Origin: Candidatus Woesearchaeota archaeon
GTDB lineage: Archaea; Nanobdellota; Nanobdellia; Woesearchaeales; JABGUJ01
NCBI GenBank assembly: GCA_018646625.1
Contig: JABGUJ010000002.1
Location: 440,280-504,279, forward strand
Direction of reading: 5' to 3'
DNA length: 64,000 nucleotides
Shown: one piece after another, positions 15,462-23,421 of the stretch
Layout of the letters: each line of letters begins with the position of its first letter
Position numbering within the stretch: position 1 is the stretch's first letter
The notes under the pieces: generated by a model
Seen by the model: only the letters and a program-made list of their open reading frames with translations
What the model was told of the DNA's origin: nothing
Database searches by the model: none
Translations under genes and position numbers: made by a program

Positions 15462-16631
15462 ATGAAAATTAACTATTACAAGAATATTCCTTTATTGTAT
15501 ATCTATAGCATTCTGATAAAAAGAGTTTCTATGCCGATTATCATCATCTATTTTCTTCTCAATCGCCTAAATTTCACAGAAATTGGAATCTTAACAGCGA
15601 CCATTGCAATAATCCACGTTAGTTTAGAAGTTCATGGAGGGGTGTTTGCAGATCTGAAAGGAAATAGATTATCATTGATGATTCACTCAGTGTTTGCAGC
15701 TCTTTGCATGTTATTTTATCTGATTGGAGACTCTTTTTGGTATTTCTTTGTAGCTAGCGTATGTTATGGTGTGTCTGGGGCGTTCATTAGCGGTTCAAGA
15801 AATGCGTTAATGTTTGAGACGTTGCAGAAATTAAAAAGGACTTCCGAGTTTAAGAAATTTAATGGAAGAATGTTGTTGATTTCTCATTTGGTTAATGCAG
15901 TTGTTTTGTTGCTCATACCATTCGTTTTTGATTATAATCCAAAGTATCCATTTGTTATCGGTATCGGGTTCTTCATAGGGTCATTTATTGTTGCAGCATT
16001 GTTTGTTGAACCTAGAAAGACTGTTAAGAAAAGTTCTAGTAAAGAGTTCAATAAAAATATTATTAAGTCTCTAAAGATTGTGGCTAATGAACGAGAAATC
16101 TTTTCTGTAATCTTGTTGACTACAGTTATTGCAGCATTTACTCATGTTGGTGCTAATTATATTCAACCACTGCTGACAATTGCAGGATTGCCTGTGATTT
16201 ACTTTGGTGTGGTTTATGCATTAATGCGTGCAGCTATGGGCTTGGGTGCTGCTTTAACTCATAGATTAGAGAGATGGTTCTCCGCAGAGTCGATAATATT
16301 ACTTGTAATATTTCTAATGTCTGCAGCGTTTGCAGGATATTTGTTAGGTTTCGGATTAATAATTCCTTTTTGTGTATTGTTGATTAACTTGGCTTTTGGA
16401 TTAAATCGGATAGTGCTAGAAGATAAACTTAATCAGAGTGTTAAATCTAACAGAACAACAATATTATCAATATCTAGTTTGATTCAAACATTGTTCAGAG
16501 CAGTTTTGATATTCTTTTCAGGTATTTTGGCAGATTATTTTGGAGTACAAGGTCTGTTCTTTTTCGTGTTGATCGGTTTTCTAGTATTTGCGTTTGCAGC
16601 AGTAAGATATTCTCGAAAGGTTTATATTTAG
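15462..16631 (+). CDS. MFS transporter, full length
   Basis: This 389-residue membrane protein has about 12 hydrophobic segments and a central basic loop (about residues 182-205, RKTVKKSSSKEFNKN). The motif-A region reads GGVFADLKGNRLSL, matching the MFS consensus G-x-x-x-D-R-x-G-R-R. It is probably a drug, sugar or metabolite exporter or importer in the cytoplasmic membrane; the substrate cannot be told. It starts three bases after the half-length MFS gene and no separate promoter is seen, so both are likely expressed together. Confidence 0.85.
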   Translation: MKINYYKNIPLLYIYSILIKRVSMPIIIIYFLLNRLNFTEIGILTATIAIIHVSLEVHGGVFADLKGNRLSLMIHSVFAALCMLFYLIGDSFWYFFVASVCYGVSGAFISGSRNALMFETLQKLKRTSEFKKFNGRMLLISHLVNAVVLLLIPFVFDYNPKYPFVIGIGFFIGSFIVAALFVEPRKTVKKSSSKEFNKNIIKSLKIVANEREIFSVILLTTVIAAFTHVGANYIQPLLTIAGLPVIYFGVVYALMRAAMGLGAALTHRLERWFSAESIILLVIFLMSAAFAGYLLGFGLIIPFCVLLINLAFGLNRIVLEDKLNQSVKSNRTTILSISSLIQTLFRAVLIFFSGILADYFGVQGLFFFVLIGFLVFAFAAVRYSRKVYI

Positions 16632-16650
16632 ATTTAGGGAGGGTGATTGT

Positions 16651-17216
16651 ATGAGACTAATCCTAACAAGACATGGACAAACTGAAGAGAATGTAAAGAG
16701 AATTCTACAAGGTCATATGCCTGGTAAGTTGACTCCTTTAGGTATAGAGCAAGCTAAGAAGTTGGCTTCGAGATTAAAGGATGAAAATATTGATGCAATT
16801 TATTCTAGTGACCTAGCAAGAACAGCAGATACTACTAAAGAGATTGCCAAGTTTCATCCAGACGTTCCTGTGTTTTATGTAGCAGAGTTGAGAGAGGGAG
16901 ATCTGGGAGAGTATGCGGGTATGTCTGTTGATAAAATGGATTGGACCGTCCAGAAGGTATTGAAAGTCGAGCGAACATGTTGGCCAGAGCAAAGAAAATC
17001 TTAGATGAAGCATATTCTAAGTATAAAGATGGTTCGGTGTTGTTTGCGGCACATAACGGCATTAATCTGGCGTTGATAACTGCAATCCAGAATAAAACTC
17101 CTGATGAAATGGAAGATGTTACTTCTCAGAAGAATACTGCAATAAGTATATTTGAGATAAAAGAAGATAATAATCACAAAATAATCTTAGAGAATTGTTA
17201 TAAACATTTAGAATAA
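16651..17216 (+). pseudogene. Histidine phosphatase (phosphoglycerate mutase-like), single-base frameshift
   Basis: The gene starts at ATG 16651 after a GGAGGGTGAT site. It encodes the active-site LTRHGQTEENVKRILQG, the YSSDLARTADT block and ELREGDLGEYAGM in one frame. From about 16944 the homology continues in another frame (DRPEGIESRANMLARA, then FAAHNGINLALI with the second catalytic His) to TAA 17216. Restoring one base, for instance a G in the TTGGACC run, would give a normal protein of about 188 residues. As written the protein stops at 17004 and lacks the second His. It is either a recent mutation or a sequence error. The product would be a cytoplasmic phosphatase of the cobC/GpmB type. 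Confidence 0.8.
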
Positions 17217-18188
17217 TCATTCAAATACTATATCTCGACAAGGAAATACATAATCTCCACCCATGATGGCAGTATCCACATCCATTATTTCGTCGGGAAA
17301 ATGTTCTTTTATTTCATTCAGAATTTCAGTGTATTTCAGATAGTTTTCCACCATTATTTCTAGCTCAATTTCCCAAGGGCCTACTTGTTTTACGACGTGC
17401 AGAATATTTGGGTGACTAAGAAGATAATTCACCATTTTTTTCTCTTGGTCAGGATCTATTTGGGATAGATAAAGAAATGTTTTAAAGAATTCCATACCAA
17501 TCTTATTATGATCAATTGTTGCTTTGTAGCAAACGATCACGCCTGTGTTTTCTAACCTCTTAAGTCTGGTTCGAACCATGTCAACAGTCGATTTTGTTTG
17601 TCTTGCCATTTCTACAATTGAGATTCGGGCATTCTTGAATAAAAGTCGCAACATGGAATATTCTATATAATCTAATTGGTTCTTTGCAGGGTTGAGAAAG
17701 AAATGAGTACGTTTATGTTTTTTCTGATCTAACAGAAAACCTTTGGGAGAAATAACAACTTCAGCCACAACTGCTGTTTTCTTTGAAAGAATAATATCTC
17801 TAAACTTGTAAAATGATTTGTGTTGAAACTCGTAGAAGTCTGTGTTGTTTTTTGCAAAGAATGTAATTCCTAAATCCCAAGCACCATCTGCAACCCCTAA
17901 CCAGAATACACTTTTTTCTTTTTTGATATAATCAATAAACTCTTTTCTTCGTTTTGGTTTGTTTGCAACTTTAAGATAAATCTTGTATACTTGATAACCA
18001 ACTTTAGTAGGATCAATCCATGCATGATAACCAGTTATGATTTTCTTTTGTTCTAACTGTTTGATTCTATATCTTATGGAGGCTTTCGAACGATTCACCA
18101 TTTTAGCCAGCTTAGTCTCTGGAATTCTAGCATAATCATCCATCTCAAATAAAATCCTTTTATCAATTTTGTCTATATTGAAAGCCAT
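17217..18188 (-). CDS. Tandem Lrp/AsnC-type transcriptional regulator
   Basis: This 323-residue protein contains two Lrp/AsnC units. Each has a winged helix-turn-helix (about residues 8-55, with DKRILFEMDDYARIPETKLA; and about 172-225, with SMLRLLFKNARISIVEMARQ) followed by a RAM-like alpha/beta sensor half. Ordinary Lrp proteins have a single unit of about 150 residues; the doubled form recurs in archaea. It is divergent from a second LivJ-like lipoprotein gene, and its own TATA box is bracketed by a perfect inverted repeat. This suggests autoregulation and control of that lipoprotein, with an amino acid as a possible effector (inference). The gene ends one base from the convergent phosphatase stop. 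Confidence 0.85.
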   Translation of the reverse strand: MAFNIDKIDKRILFEMDDYARIPETKLAKMVNRSKASIRYRIKQLEQKKIITGYHAWIDPTKVGYQVYKIYLKVANKPKRRKEFIDYIKKEKSVFWLGVADGAWDLGITFFAKNNTDFYEFQHKSFYKFRDIILSKKTAVVAEVVISPKGFLLDQKKHKRTHFFLNPAKNQLDYIEYSMLRLLFKNARISIVEMARQTKSTVDMVRTRLKRLENTGVIVCYKATIDHNKIGMEFFKTFLYLSQIDPDQEKKMVNYLLSHPNILHVVKQVGPWEIELEIMVENYLKYTEILNEIKEHFPDEIMDVDTAIMGGDYVFPCRDIVFE

Positions 18189-18197
18189 AATTAATCA

Positions 18198-18232
18198 ATA
18201 AATGGTTTTAATTTATAAATGTAGCCATTTAT
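18198..18232. promoter_or_regulatory. Inverted repeat ATAAATGG-N19-CCATTTAT flanking the Lrp-gene TATA box
   Basis: Perfect 8-base arms at 18198-18205 and 18225-18232 enclose the minus-strand TATA-like ATTTATAAAT (18211-18220). That box is placed about 26 bases before ATG 18188, giving a leaderless mRNA. Arms about 27 bases apart centre to centre suit a dimer of dimers such as Lrp. Autorepression is the simplest reading. Confidence 0.5.
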
Positions 18233-18316
18233 GTGTGAAAAACTAAAGATTAGTTTAATATAGATTATCGCCTAATCATTACCTATCAATGACAAACGAG
18301 GAGGTAGGTTTGAAAA

Positions 18317-19435
18317 ATGAAACTTAAAATTTTAGCAATTCTTTTGATTCTGGTATTCTTAGTTGGGTGCGGTGGTCAAAAGATAAATTCAGAAGTTGTT
18401 AAAGCAGACCCAATAAAGATAGGCTGGGTTGGACCGTTGAGCGGAGATGTCGCAGCATACGGTGAACCAATGAGAGATGCAACAATGTTGGCAGTGGATG
18501 AAATTAATTCTGCTGGCGGTATAAATGGAAGAGCCTTAGAAATTATTTATGAAGATGGACATTGCAATCCTAAAGATGCAACAACTGCAGTACAAAAGTT
18601 AATCAATGTTGATAAAGTAGAAACAATGATGGTTTTCTGTAGTCCAGAGGTTATGGGTGCCGCACCAATAGTTGAAGCAAATAAAGTTGTTTTGTTCTCA
18701 TCGTTTGCAGGAAGTCCCGAGATAACTAAAGCAGGAGATTATGTTTTTAGAAATTTCCCATCAGATGCAAGCACTGGAAAGAAAATGGCAGAGTTGGCAG
18801 ATTCTGAAAAGTTTGGCAAGGTTGCTTTGTTGGTTGAAGTAAACGATTATTCAATGGCTTTGAAAGAAGTGTTTAAGTCGAAGTATAATGGAGATGTTGT
18901 TGCAGAAGAAATGTTTAATGCAGAGGATAGTGACGTTAAAACTCAATTAACCAAAATAAAAGAGTCAGGAGCAGATGCAGTTTACGTGTTGCCGTTAACT
19001 CCAGGAAAACCTGCGTTAATACTTCAACAATTTAGAGAATTGGGAATAGAAATACCCATACTAGGTAATGAAGTGATTGTAACATCAGACATGTTAGATC
19101 AGAATCCCGAATTAGTTGAAGGAGTAATGTTCGCAGAGCCGGCTTTTGATGAGAAAAACCCTTTGTTTGTTGACTTTAAAGCAAAGTATAACGCATTGTT
19201 TGGGGAAATGACAGGATTACCACCATTTTATCATTCAGCAACATATGATGCGGTCTATGTGTTGGCAGAAGCTATGAAATTGCACGGTGATGATTCAGAA
19301 GCAATAAAGAACTATCTGTACACTATTCGTGATAGGCAAGGTGCTTCAGGTGTGTTGACAATGGATGTTAATGGAGACCCTCTGTTCGAGTACAATGTAA
19401 AAGTTGTTAAGAACGGAGAGATAGAAGTATACTAA
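18317..19435 (+). CDS. ABC-type branched-chain amino acid/amide substrate-binding lipoprotein, second copy
   Basis: This 372-residue type I periplasmic binding protein has a lipoprotein signal MKLKILAILLILVFLVGC with Cys18 as the lipid anchor. The family blocks are clear: IKIGWVGPLSGDVAAYGEPM, AVDEINSAGGINGR and a FYHSATYDAVYVLAEAM region near the C-terminus. A strong GAGGAGGT ribosome binding site precedes ATG 18317. It binds a small amide or amino acid ligand outside the cell. As with the copy at 0.2-1.3 kb, no permease or ATPase genes adjoin it and a regulator is divergent to it. Confidence 0.88.
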   Translation: MKLKILAILLILVFLVGCGGQKINSEVVKADPIKIGWVGPLSGDVAAYGEPMRDATMLAVDEINSAGGINGRALEIIYEDGHCNPKDATTAVQKLINVDKVETMMVFCSPEVMGAAPIVEANKVVLFSSFAGSPEITKAGDYVFRNFPSDASTGKKMAELADSEKFGKVALLVEVNDYSMALKEVFKSKYNGDVVAEEMFNAEDSDVKTQLTKIKESGADAVYVLPLTPGKPALILQQFRELGIEIPILGNEVIVTSDMLDQNPELVEGVMFAEPAFDEKNPLFVDFKAKYNALFGEMTGLPPFYHSATYDAVYVLAEAMKLHGDDSEAIKNYLYTIRDRQGASGVLTMDVNGDPLFEYNVKVVKNGEIEVY

Positions 19436-19458
19436 TTCTTTTTTTATTTTCTTTTTTG
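19436..19458 (+). terminator. T-rich tract between convergent genes, probable terminator
   Basis: TTCTTTTTTTATTTTCTTTT begins right after the binding-protein stop and extends into the last codons of the convergent membrane protein gene. T runs of this kind are the usual archaeal termination signal. Confidence 0.45.
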
Positions 19459-20505
19459 ATGATGAGGGTAATGACTGTAGCTACGCTGGTAAGAGTAAGG
19501 ATGAACTGGCCTTAAGTTTTGATGAGGATGTTGTCTTTGTTGGTAGTGTGGATGGGGTTGCGCTCTTCTTGGATAGTGTCCCAAGAAATAATCTAGTAAC
19601 CAGTGTTCTACTACAGGACGCTTAGGCATTTTCTTGGAAACCTTGAATATTGACCAACCAACAAAAAATAACACTAAACAGACTATGAATGACACTCGAG
19701 ATATGTACCAAGACATTACAAAATATTTTATTAAGCTTGCTCCGTATAGCGTATCTGCGATGAACTGTAATCCAAGGATTCTTACAAGGAAATAGTAGGC
19801 AAAAGAGAATATCCCCAAAGCAAATAAAGCGTTTCCAACAAAATATAGAATTAAATGTCGCTTTGCGCCAAGAGTCTTTACAACATATTGTATTAGTAGA
19901 CCGCATATAACTGCATAAATACCAATAATGAATAGAATCCCCATCGTCTGCCAAGTGAGCACGCCGATTTCTGTTAATGCAACCGCTTCAGCAGTAGCTG
20001 AGAATTGAGATTTTGTGATGATTGTTTGTAGAACAGAAGCATTGGCTAAAGTTAATATAATCACAGACACTAAACCTACAACACCAGGAACCATCATTCC
20101 TTTTCCAAGTTCTCTCACGAATTCTTTGAAATGTTTTGTAGTTAGTACTGTAAGAACCAAACCAATTATGGCAACTACCGCGCCAATTAATATCGCAGTA
20201 TTGGGATTGAAACTGTAAAGATAATTAAAAGGAAAACTTGAACCAATTGTATCAACCATTGCAGAAGATTCTGCACTAGCACCACCAATTCCGAGTTTGT
20301 TAAACATTAGTGCAAGAACTTCAAAGTAATTTGTCTTCATCTGGTAGTATTTTAACCCTAAAGAAACAGTTAATAACGTTAAACCAGCCTCAAATAGTTC
20401 AGCGACAATTTCTCCAGCGAGAAACCATTTGAATTTGCCTTTCTTGCCCCACATAACGGATTTTTTGTTTTGTTTATTTATAAAGTTTGTTCTGAGCGTT
20501 GACAT
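19444..20505 (-). CDS. Polytopic membrane protein with a His/Pro/Gln-rich C-terminal tail
   Basis: I do not recognise a family. The 353-residue protein has about six or seven hydrophobic segments (starting near residues 29, 85, 105, 135, 185, 217 and 268) and a basic N-terminus. The last 45 residues are a low-complexity tail rich in His, Pro, Gln, Tyr and Arg, with repeats such as HPHYQQRQHPHQ and SHYPHHQKRK. The tail has more than ten His residues and could bind metal or surface polymers. ATG 20505 is taken as the start; a later ATG at 20454 is possible. It converges on the binding-lipoprotein gene and is divergent from an unknown gene across a shared TATTTAAATC box. Confidence 0.6.
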   Translation of the reverse strand: MSTLRTNFINKQNKKSVMWGKKGKFKWFLAGEIVAELFEAGLTLLTVSLGLKYYQMKTNYFEVLALMFNKLGIGGASAESSAMVDTIGSSFPFNYLYSFNPNTAILIGAVVAIIGLVLTVLTTKHFKEFVRELGKGMMVPGVVGLVSVIILTLANASVLQTIITKSQFSATAEAVALTEIGVLTWQTMGILFIIGIYAVICGLLIQYVVKTLGAKRHLILYFVGNALFALGIFSFAYYFLVRILGLQFIADTLYGASLIKYFVMSWYISRVSFIVCLVLFFVGWSIFKVSKKMPKRPVVEHWLLDYFLGHYPRRAQPHPHYQQRQHPHQNLRPVHPYSYQRSYSHYPHHQKRK

Positions 20506-20520
20506 ATTTGTGTCAGAATG

Positions 20521-20530
20521 TATTTAAATC
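20521..20530. promoter_or_regulatory. Near-symmetric TATA box between divergent genes
   Basis: TATTTAAATC is almost self-complementary. It is centred 26 bases before the preferred ATG 20551 on the plus strand and 20 bases before ATG 20505 on the minus strand. It is well placed for the plus-strand gene and somewhat close for the minus-strand one. Confidence 0.45.
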
Positions 20531-20550
20531 TCCACTACCGGTATTTTGTT

Positions 20551-21258
20551 ATGGCGAGGAACGGGTTGGAAAGATTAACACTAGATCTAGATGGAGTTGT
20601 CAATAAAGATAAATGGGCTCAAAGAGTCGCAGCAGAGTTGAATGCAAATGGAACTATGCCTAGCCTTATGATGATGGGCCCAGATAATCAGAGATGGGCT
20701 GCAAGGGCGTTGGCAGAAACTGGAGACCACATGGCTAATTCTTTAGACTTTGATGTTGTTGTAGGATTAGCAGAAGAAACATTACAAGATGAAGTATTTT
20801 TACAAGATGCAGATCTTGAAAGAATAATGGGATTAGTGGCAATGATTGCATTGCATAGGCAGAAGGTTGATGTTTCTCAACATTATGATGTTTCTCAGTT
20901 AATGGGTAATTTGTTGGCGATGTATTCTCGATTTGAGAATCTCAGACATGCAGATAGAGGATATAGAGTTACAGATGTTATCCTGGCAGTAGATGAAGGA
21001 AGAATGGACTGGCACGATACAAAGTACTTTACTGATGAATTGTTTATAGTAAGAGGAAGATATCCTGGATTAGTTAGAGGTTCTCCCACCTTTGCAGATG
21101 ACTGGATCAGATCATTCTATGGTAAGGCAAGCAAGTCTCCAGTTTATGTTAAGATCGCAGATGGATTAGACAAATGTTTTGCAGCAATGCAATATATGAC
21201 AGAGAGAATGACTGATATATTTAGAGTTAGACCTGACGCGAGTTTATTATTTTCGTGA
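20551..21258 (+). CDS. Uncharacterised soluble protein (235 residues)
   Basis: I do not recognise this protein. It is predicted soluble and mostly helical, with no signal peptide or membrane segment. Notable features are an acidic N-terminal LTLDLDGVVNKDKW stretch, a Met-rich patch MPSLMMMGPDN near residue 38, and a C-terminal helix KCFAAMQYMTERMTDIF. The LDLDGVV string resembles a haloacid dehalogenase motif I (DxDGV), but no other HAD motifs are visible, so that is not claimed. The ORF is open 11 codons further upstream, but those codons contain the TATA box, so ATG 20551 is preferred. The neighbours give no functional clue. Confidence 0.55.
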   Translation: MARNGLERLTLDLDGVVNKDKWAQRVAAELNANGTMPSLMMMGPDNQRWAARALAETGDHMANSLDFDVVVGLAEETLQDEVFLQDADLERIMGLVAMIALHRQKVDVSQHYDVSQLMGNLLAMYSRFENLRHADRGYRVTDVILAVDEGRMDWHDTKYFTDELFIVRGRYPGLVRGSPTFADDWIRSFYGKASKSPVYVKIADGLDKCFAAMQYMTERMTDIFRVRPDASLLFS

Positions 21259-21322
21259 TTTCTCACTGGTCACTGGACATGCCAGCATAATTCTTTTTAA
21301 GAAGAAGGTTCTTGTTTCATTT

Positions 21323-22060
21323 ATGATAAGAAAAAGTTTTGTATTTCTCGACGGCATTTCTCCAAAATTCGAGCGGAGAATATGGGATCAAGGAATAAAT
21401 TGTTGGAGCGACTTTGTTGAAAAAGATTCAATTAAAGGAATCTCAAAAAAGCGAAAGCTGAAGTATCACAAACAAATAGAATATGTAAAAAAGCAACTTC
21501 TTAGCGATAACATAGAATACTTGAGCAACTGTTTACCTAATCGAGAAAGATGGAGACTATATGAATATTACAAAGACGAGTGTGTTTATTTGGATATAGA
21601 GATTAATCGTATGAATAATGATATTACTGCTGTGTGTTTATATGATGGATATGAAACTATGATGTTTGTTAGAGGAATAAACTTAAACATACGAGATGTT
21701 AAAGAGGTCTTATCAAGGTACAAAATGATTGTGACATACAATGGCGCGTCTTTTGATTTGCCTCAACTTAGAAAATACTTTAATCTAGATTTTCCCCAGA
21801 TACATGTAGATCTGAAGCCGTTATGTGCAAGAATTGGGTTAAGAGGAGGATTAAAAGAGGTTGAAAAACTATTAGGTATTGAAAGGATCACAGATTATGA
21901 GATAAGATCGGGAGATCCTTGCAAGCTATATCGTCTGTGGAAGGTTACAAACGATAGACATTTCTTAGATTTACTAATGCAATATAATGAAGAAGACACT
22001 GTTAATCTTAAACCAATAGCAGAACACGTTATGAAAAAGTTATCAGATCTCGCCAGCTAA
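21323..22060 (+). CDS. RNase H-like 3'-5' exonuclease, YprB type
   Basis: This 245-residue protein has an N-terminal helical part (FLDGISPKFERRIWDQGI, similar to helix-hairpin elements) and then a DEDD-type nuclease fold. The exonuclease I motif is YLDIEIN (about residues 89-95), the second is TYNGASFDLPQL near residue 141, and the third is YNEEDTVNL near residue 222. This order matches the YprB/RNase_H_2 family, which includes single-stranded DNA or RNA exonucleases. It is expected to act in the cytoplasm in repair or RNA turnover. The 3' end overlaps the convergent phospholipase-like gene by 18 bases. Confidence 0.8.
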   Translation: MIRKSFVFLDGISPKFERRIWDQGINCWSDFVEKDSIKGISKKRKLKYHKQIEYVKKQLLSDNIEYLSNCLPNRERWRLYEYYKDECVYLDIEINRMNNDITAVCLYDGYETMMFVRGINLNIRDVKEVLSRYKMIVTYNGASFDLPQLRKYFNLDFPQIHVDLKPLCARIGLRGGLKEVEKLLGIERITDYEIRSGDPCKLYRLWKVTNDRHFLDLLMQYNEEDTVNLKPIAEHVMKKLSDLAS

Positions 22061-22750
22061 CTTTTTAGCTTTATCTTTTTTTACAGCAATCAAAAATAGC
22101 TGAAACAATACTAAAGTAGCCGCCATAGTCATAGGAACTAGTTGATGAGACATTTTGTGAAGCTTTTCCTTCTTTTCTCGTTTTACTAAACCCATTACTT
22201 TCAAAATAGGGGTATGAAATTTGTGCCCTTCGCAATATTTTAGTTTGAAGCTGAACTTTGCAACTTCATCTACAATCTTGGCAAGAGTTTTTCTTCGCAT
22301 ACTCTTTACATTCTGTCGCACAGTACCCGTCTTAAACTTAAGTTTCTGTATATTGTTTTCTAAGAAGTGTTCATAATCATCATAGCCAACATAATGAGGG
22401 AGATTTTGTGTATGAGCAGGTGTTGCAACATCGCCAAGCATGTGTGAGCATCTTCCTAAATATTCGAAAGCTTTAGAATGATTCTTTTGTTTATAATGTT
22501 CAACCGCTTTATGGAAGTATTCTCCGGCTTTTTCTTTAGCATTCTTGAAGAAAGCAAATCCTTTCTTTGTTTCAGGATTGTAAGCGTGATTTACTCCGGT
22601 TATTCCAAGATCTAGAGAGCCAATCATAAGTTGAGGCCAATCTTCATCAACACAACCTTTTTCTAACTCATTAGCGTACTTTCTAAACAAAGGATGTTTG
22701 AACTTTTTTACCGCTCTTCGGATAATTAGTCTGTGTGATTCGAATAACAT
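22043..22750 (-). CDS. Zinc-dependent phospholipase C-like protein
   Basis: This 235-residue protein has the pattern of the zinc-dependent phospholipase C/S1-P1 nuclease superfamily: an early His (ESHRLIIRRAV), an Asp/His region LDLGITGVNHAYNP near residue 50, the central GRCSHMLGDVATPAHT (about 97-112) with two His and an Asp, and a following YDDYEHFLE. These supply the three-zinc site. There is no N-terminal signal peptide, but a hydrophobic segment near the C-terminus (PMTMAATLVLFQLFLIAV) could anchor it to the membrane. Lipid or phosphodiester hydrolysis is likely; the substrate is unknown. Confidence 0.75.
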   Translation of the reverse strand: MLFESHRLIIRRAVKKFKHPLFRKYANELEKGCVDEDWPQLMIGSLDLGITGVNHAYNPETKKGFAFFKNAKEKAGEYFHKAVEHYKQKNHSKAFEYLGRCSHMLGDVATPAHTQNLPHYVGYDDYEHFLENNIQKLKFKTGTVRQNVKSMRRKTLAKIVDEVAKFSFKLKYCEGHKFHTPILKVMGLVKREKKEKLHKMSHQLVPMTMAATLVLFQLFLIAVKKDKAKKLAGEI

Positions 22751-22805
22751 ATTATAGTAAGAAGCTAGGATTAATTATCATATTTAAATATAACTTTCAG
22801 TATGT

Positions 22806-23417
22806 TTAAAACTCAGAAAGGCTCTTTTGCTTGGCTAGAGGCGTTCCTGTGTACTTTTCCACTGTTTTCTTAACCGTAATCAGGTCTTCATCCATCTGAC
22901 TTTGGAGAGAGCGATTGTAGATTAGTGCCGCAGGATGATAGAGAGGAATAACTTTGTATTCAGTCTGATTAATTACAACAGTAACCACTTTTCCATGTAA
23001 TGCAGATATCCCTCCAATGGATTTCATGTGGTCAGGGTCGCATTTTGAAAGAATAAATTTAGTAGAATAGTTACCTAAAGTGCAAATTACTCTTGGTTTG
23101 ATGTGTTCTATCTGTTTAATCAACCAAGGAGTGCAGATTTTTATTTCGTCAGGCTTAGGATCACGGTTTTCAGGTGGACGACATTTTAGAATGTTGGCAA
23201 TGTAAACATCTTCAGAGCTTAAGCCAATAACAGATAAGAACTTATCAAGATTTTTGCCTGCAGCACCAACAAAAGGTAAGCCTTGTTCATCCTCGTTTCT
23301 ACCAGGAGCTTCACCGATTAAAAGAATTTCCGCATCTTCTCGACCTTTACCAATAACAACATTCGTTCTAGTTTTAGATAGTTCACAATTGGTGCAAGTT
23401 TTTGCTTCCTCAATCAT
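22806..23417 (-). CDS. Uracil-DNA glycosylase, family 4 (iron-sulfur)
   Basis: This enzyme excises uracil from DNA. The 203-residue protein has Cys8 and Cys11 near the N-terminus, then GEAPGRNEDEQG (motif 1, residues 35-46, with the family 4 Glu), Cys79 in ILKCRPPENRDP, Cys95, and the YHPAAL motif 2 near residue 168. The four Cys would hold a [4Fe-4S] cluster. ATG 23417 is preferred to an upstream TTG, and it lies four bases after the stop of the cobalamin adenosyltransferase gene. The gene is thus last in an operon that also makes deoxynucleotides. Confidence 0.92.
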   Translation of the reverse strand: MIEEAKTCTNCELSKTRTNVVIGKGREDAEILLIGEAPGRNEDEQGLPFVGAAGKNLDKFLSVIGLSSEDVYIANILKCRPPENRDPKPDEIKICTPWLIKQIEHIKPRVICTLGNYSTKFILSKCDPDHMKSIGGISALHGKVVTVVINQTEYKVIPLYHPAALIYNRSLQSQMDEDLITVKKTVEKYTGTPLAKQKSLSEF

Positions 23418-23421
23418 TGTA

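Noticed and set aside
20551..21258. HAD-phosphatase call for the unknown soluble protein because of its LDLDGVV string
   Set aside because: Motifs II-IV of the HAD family are absent and the string is placed in a helical N-terminus; a single short match is not enough.
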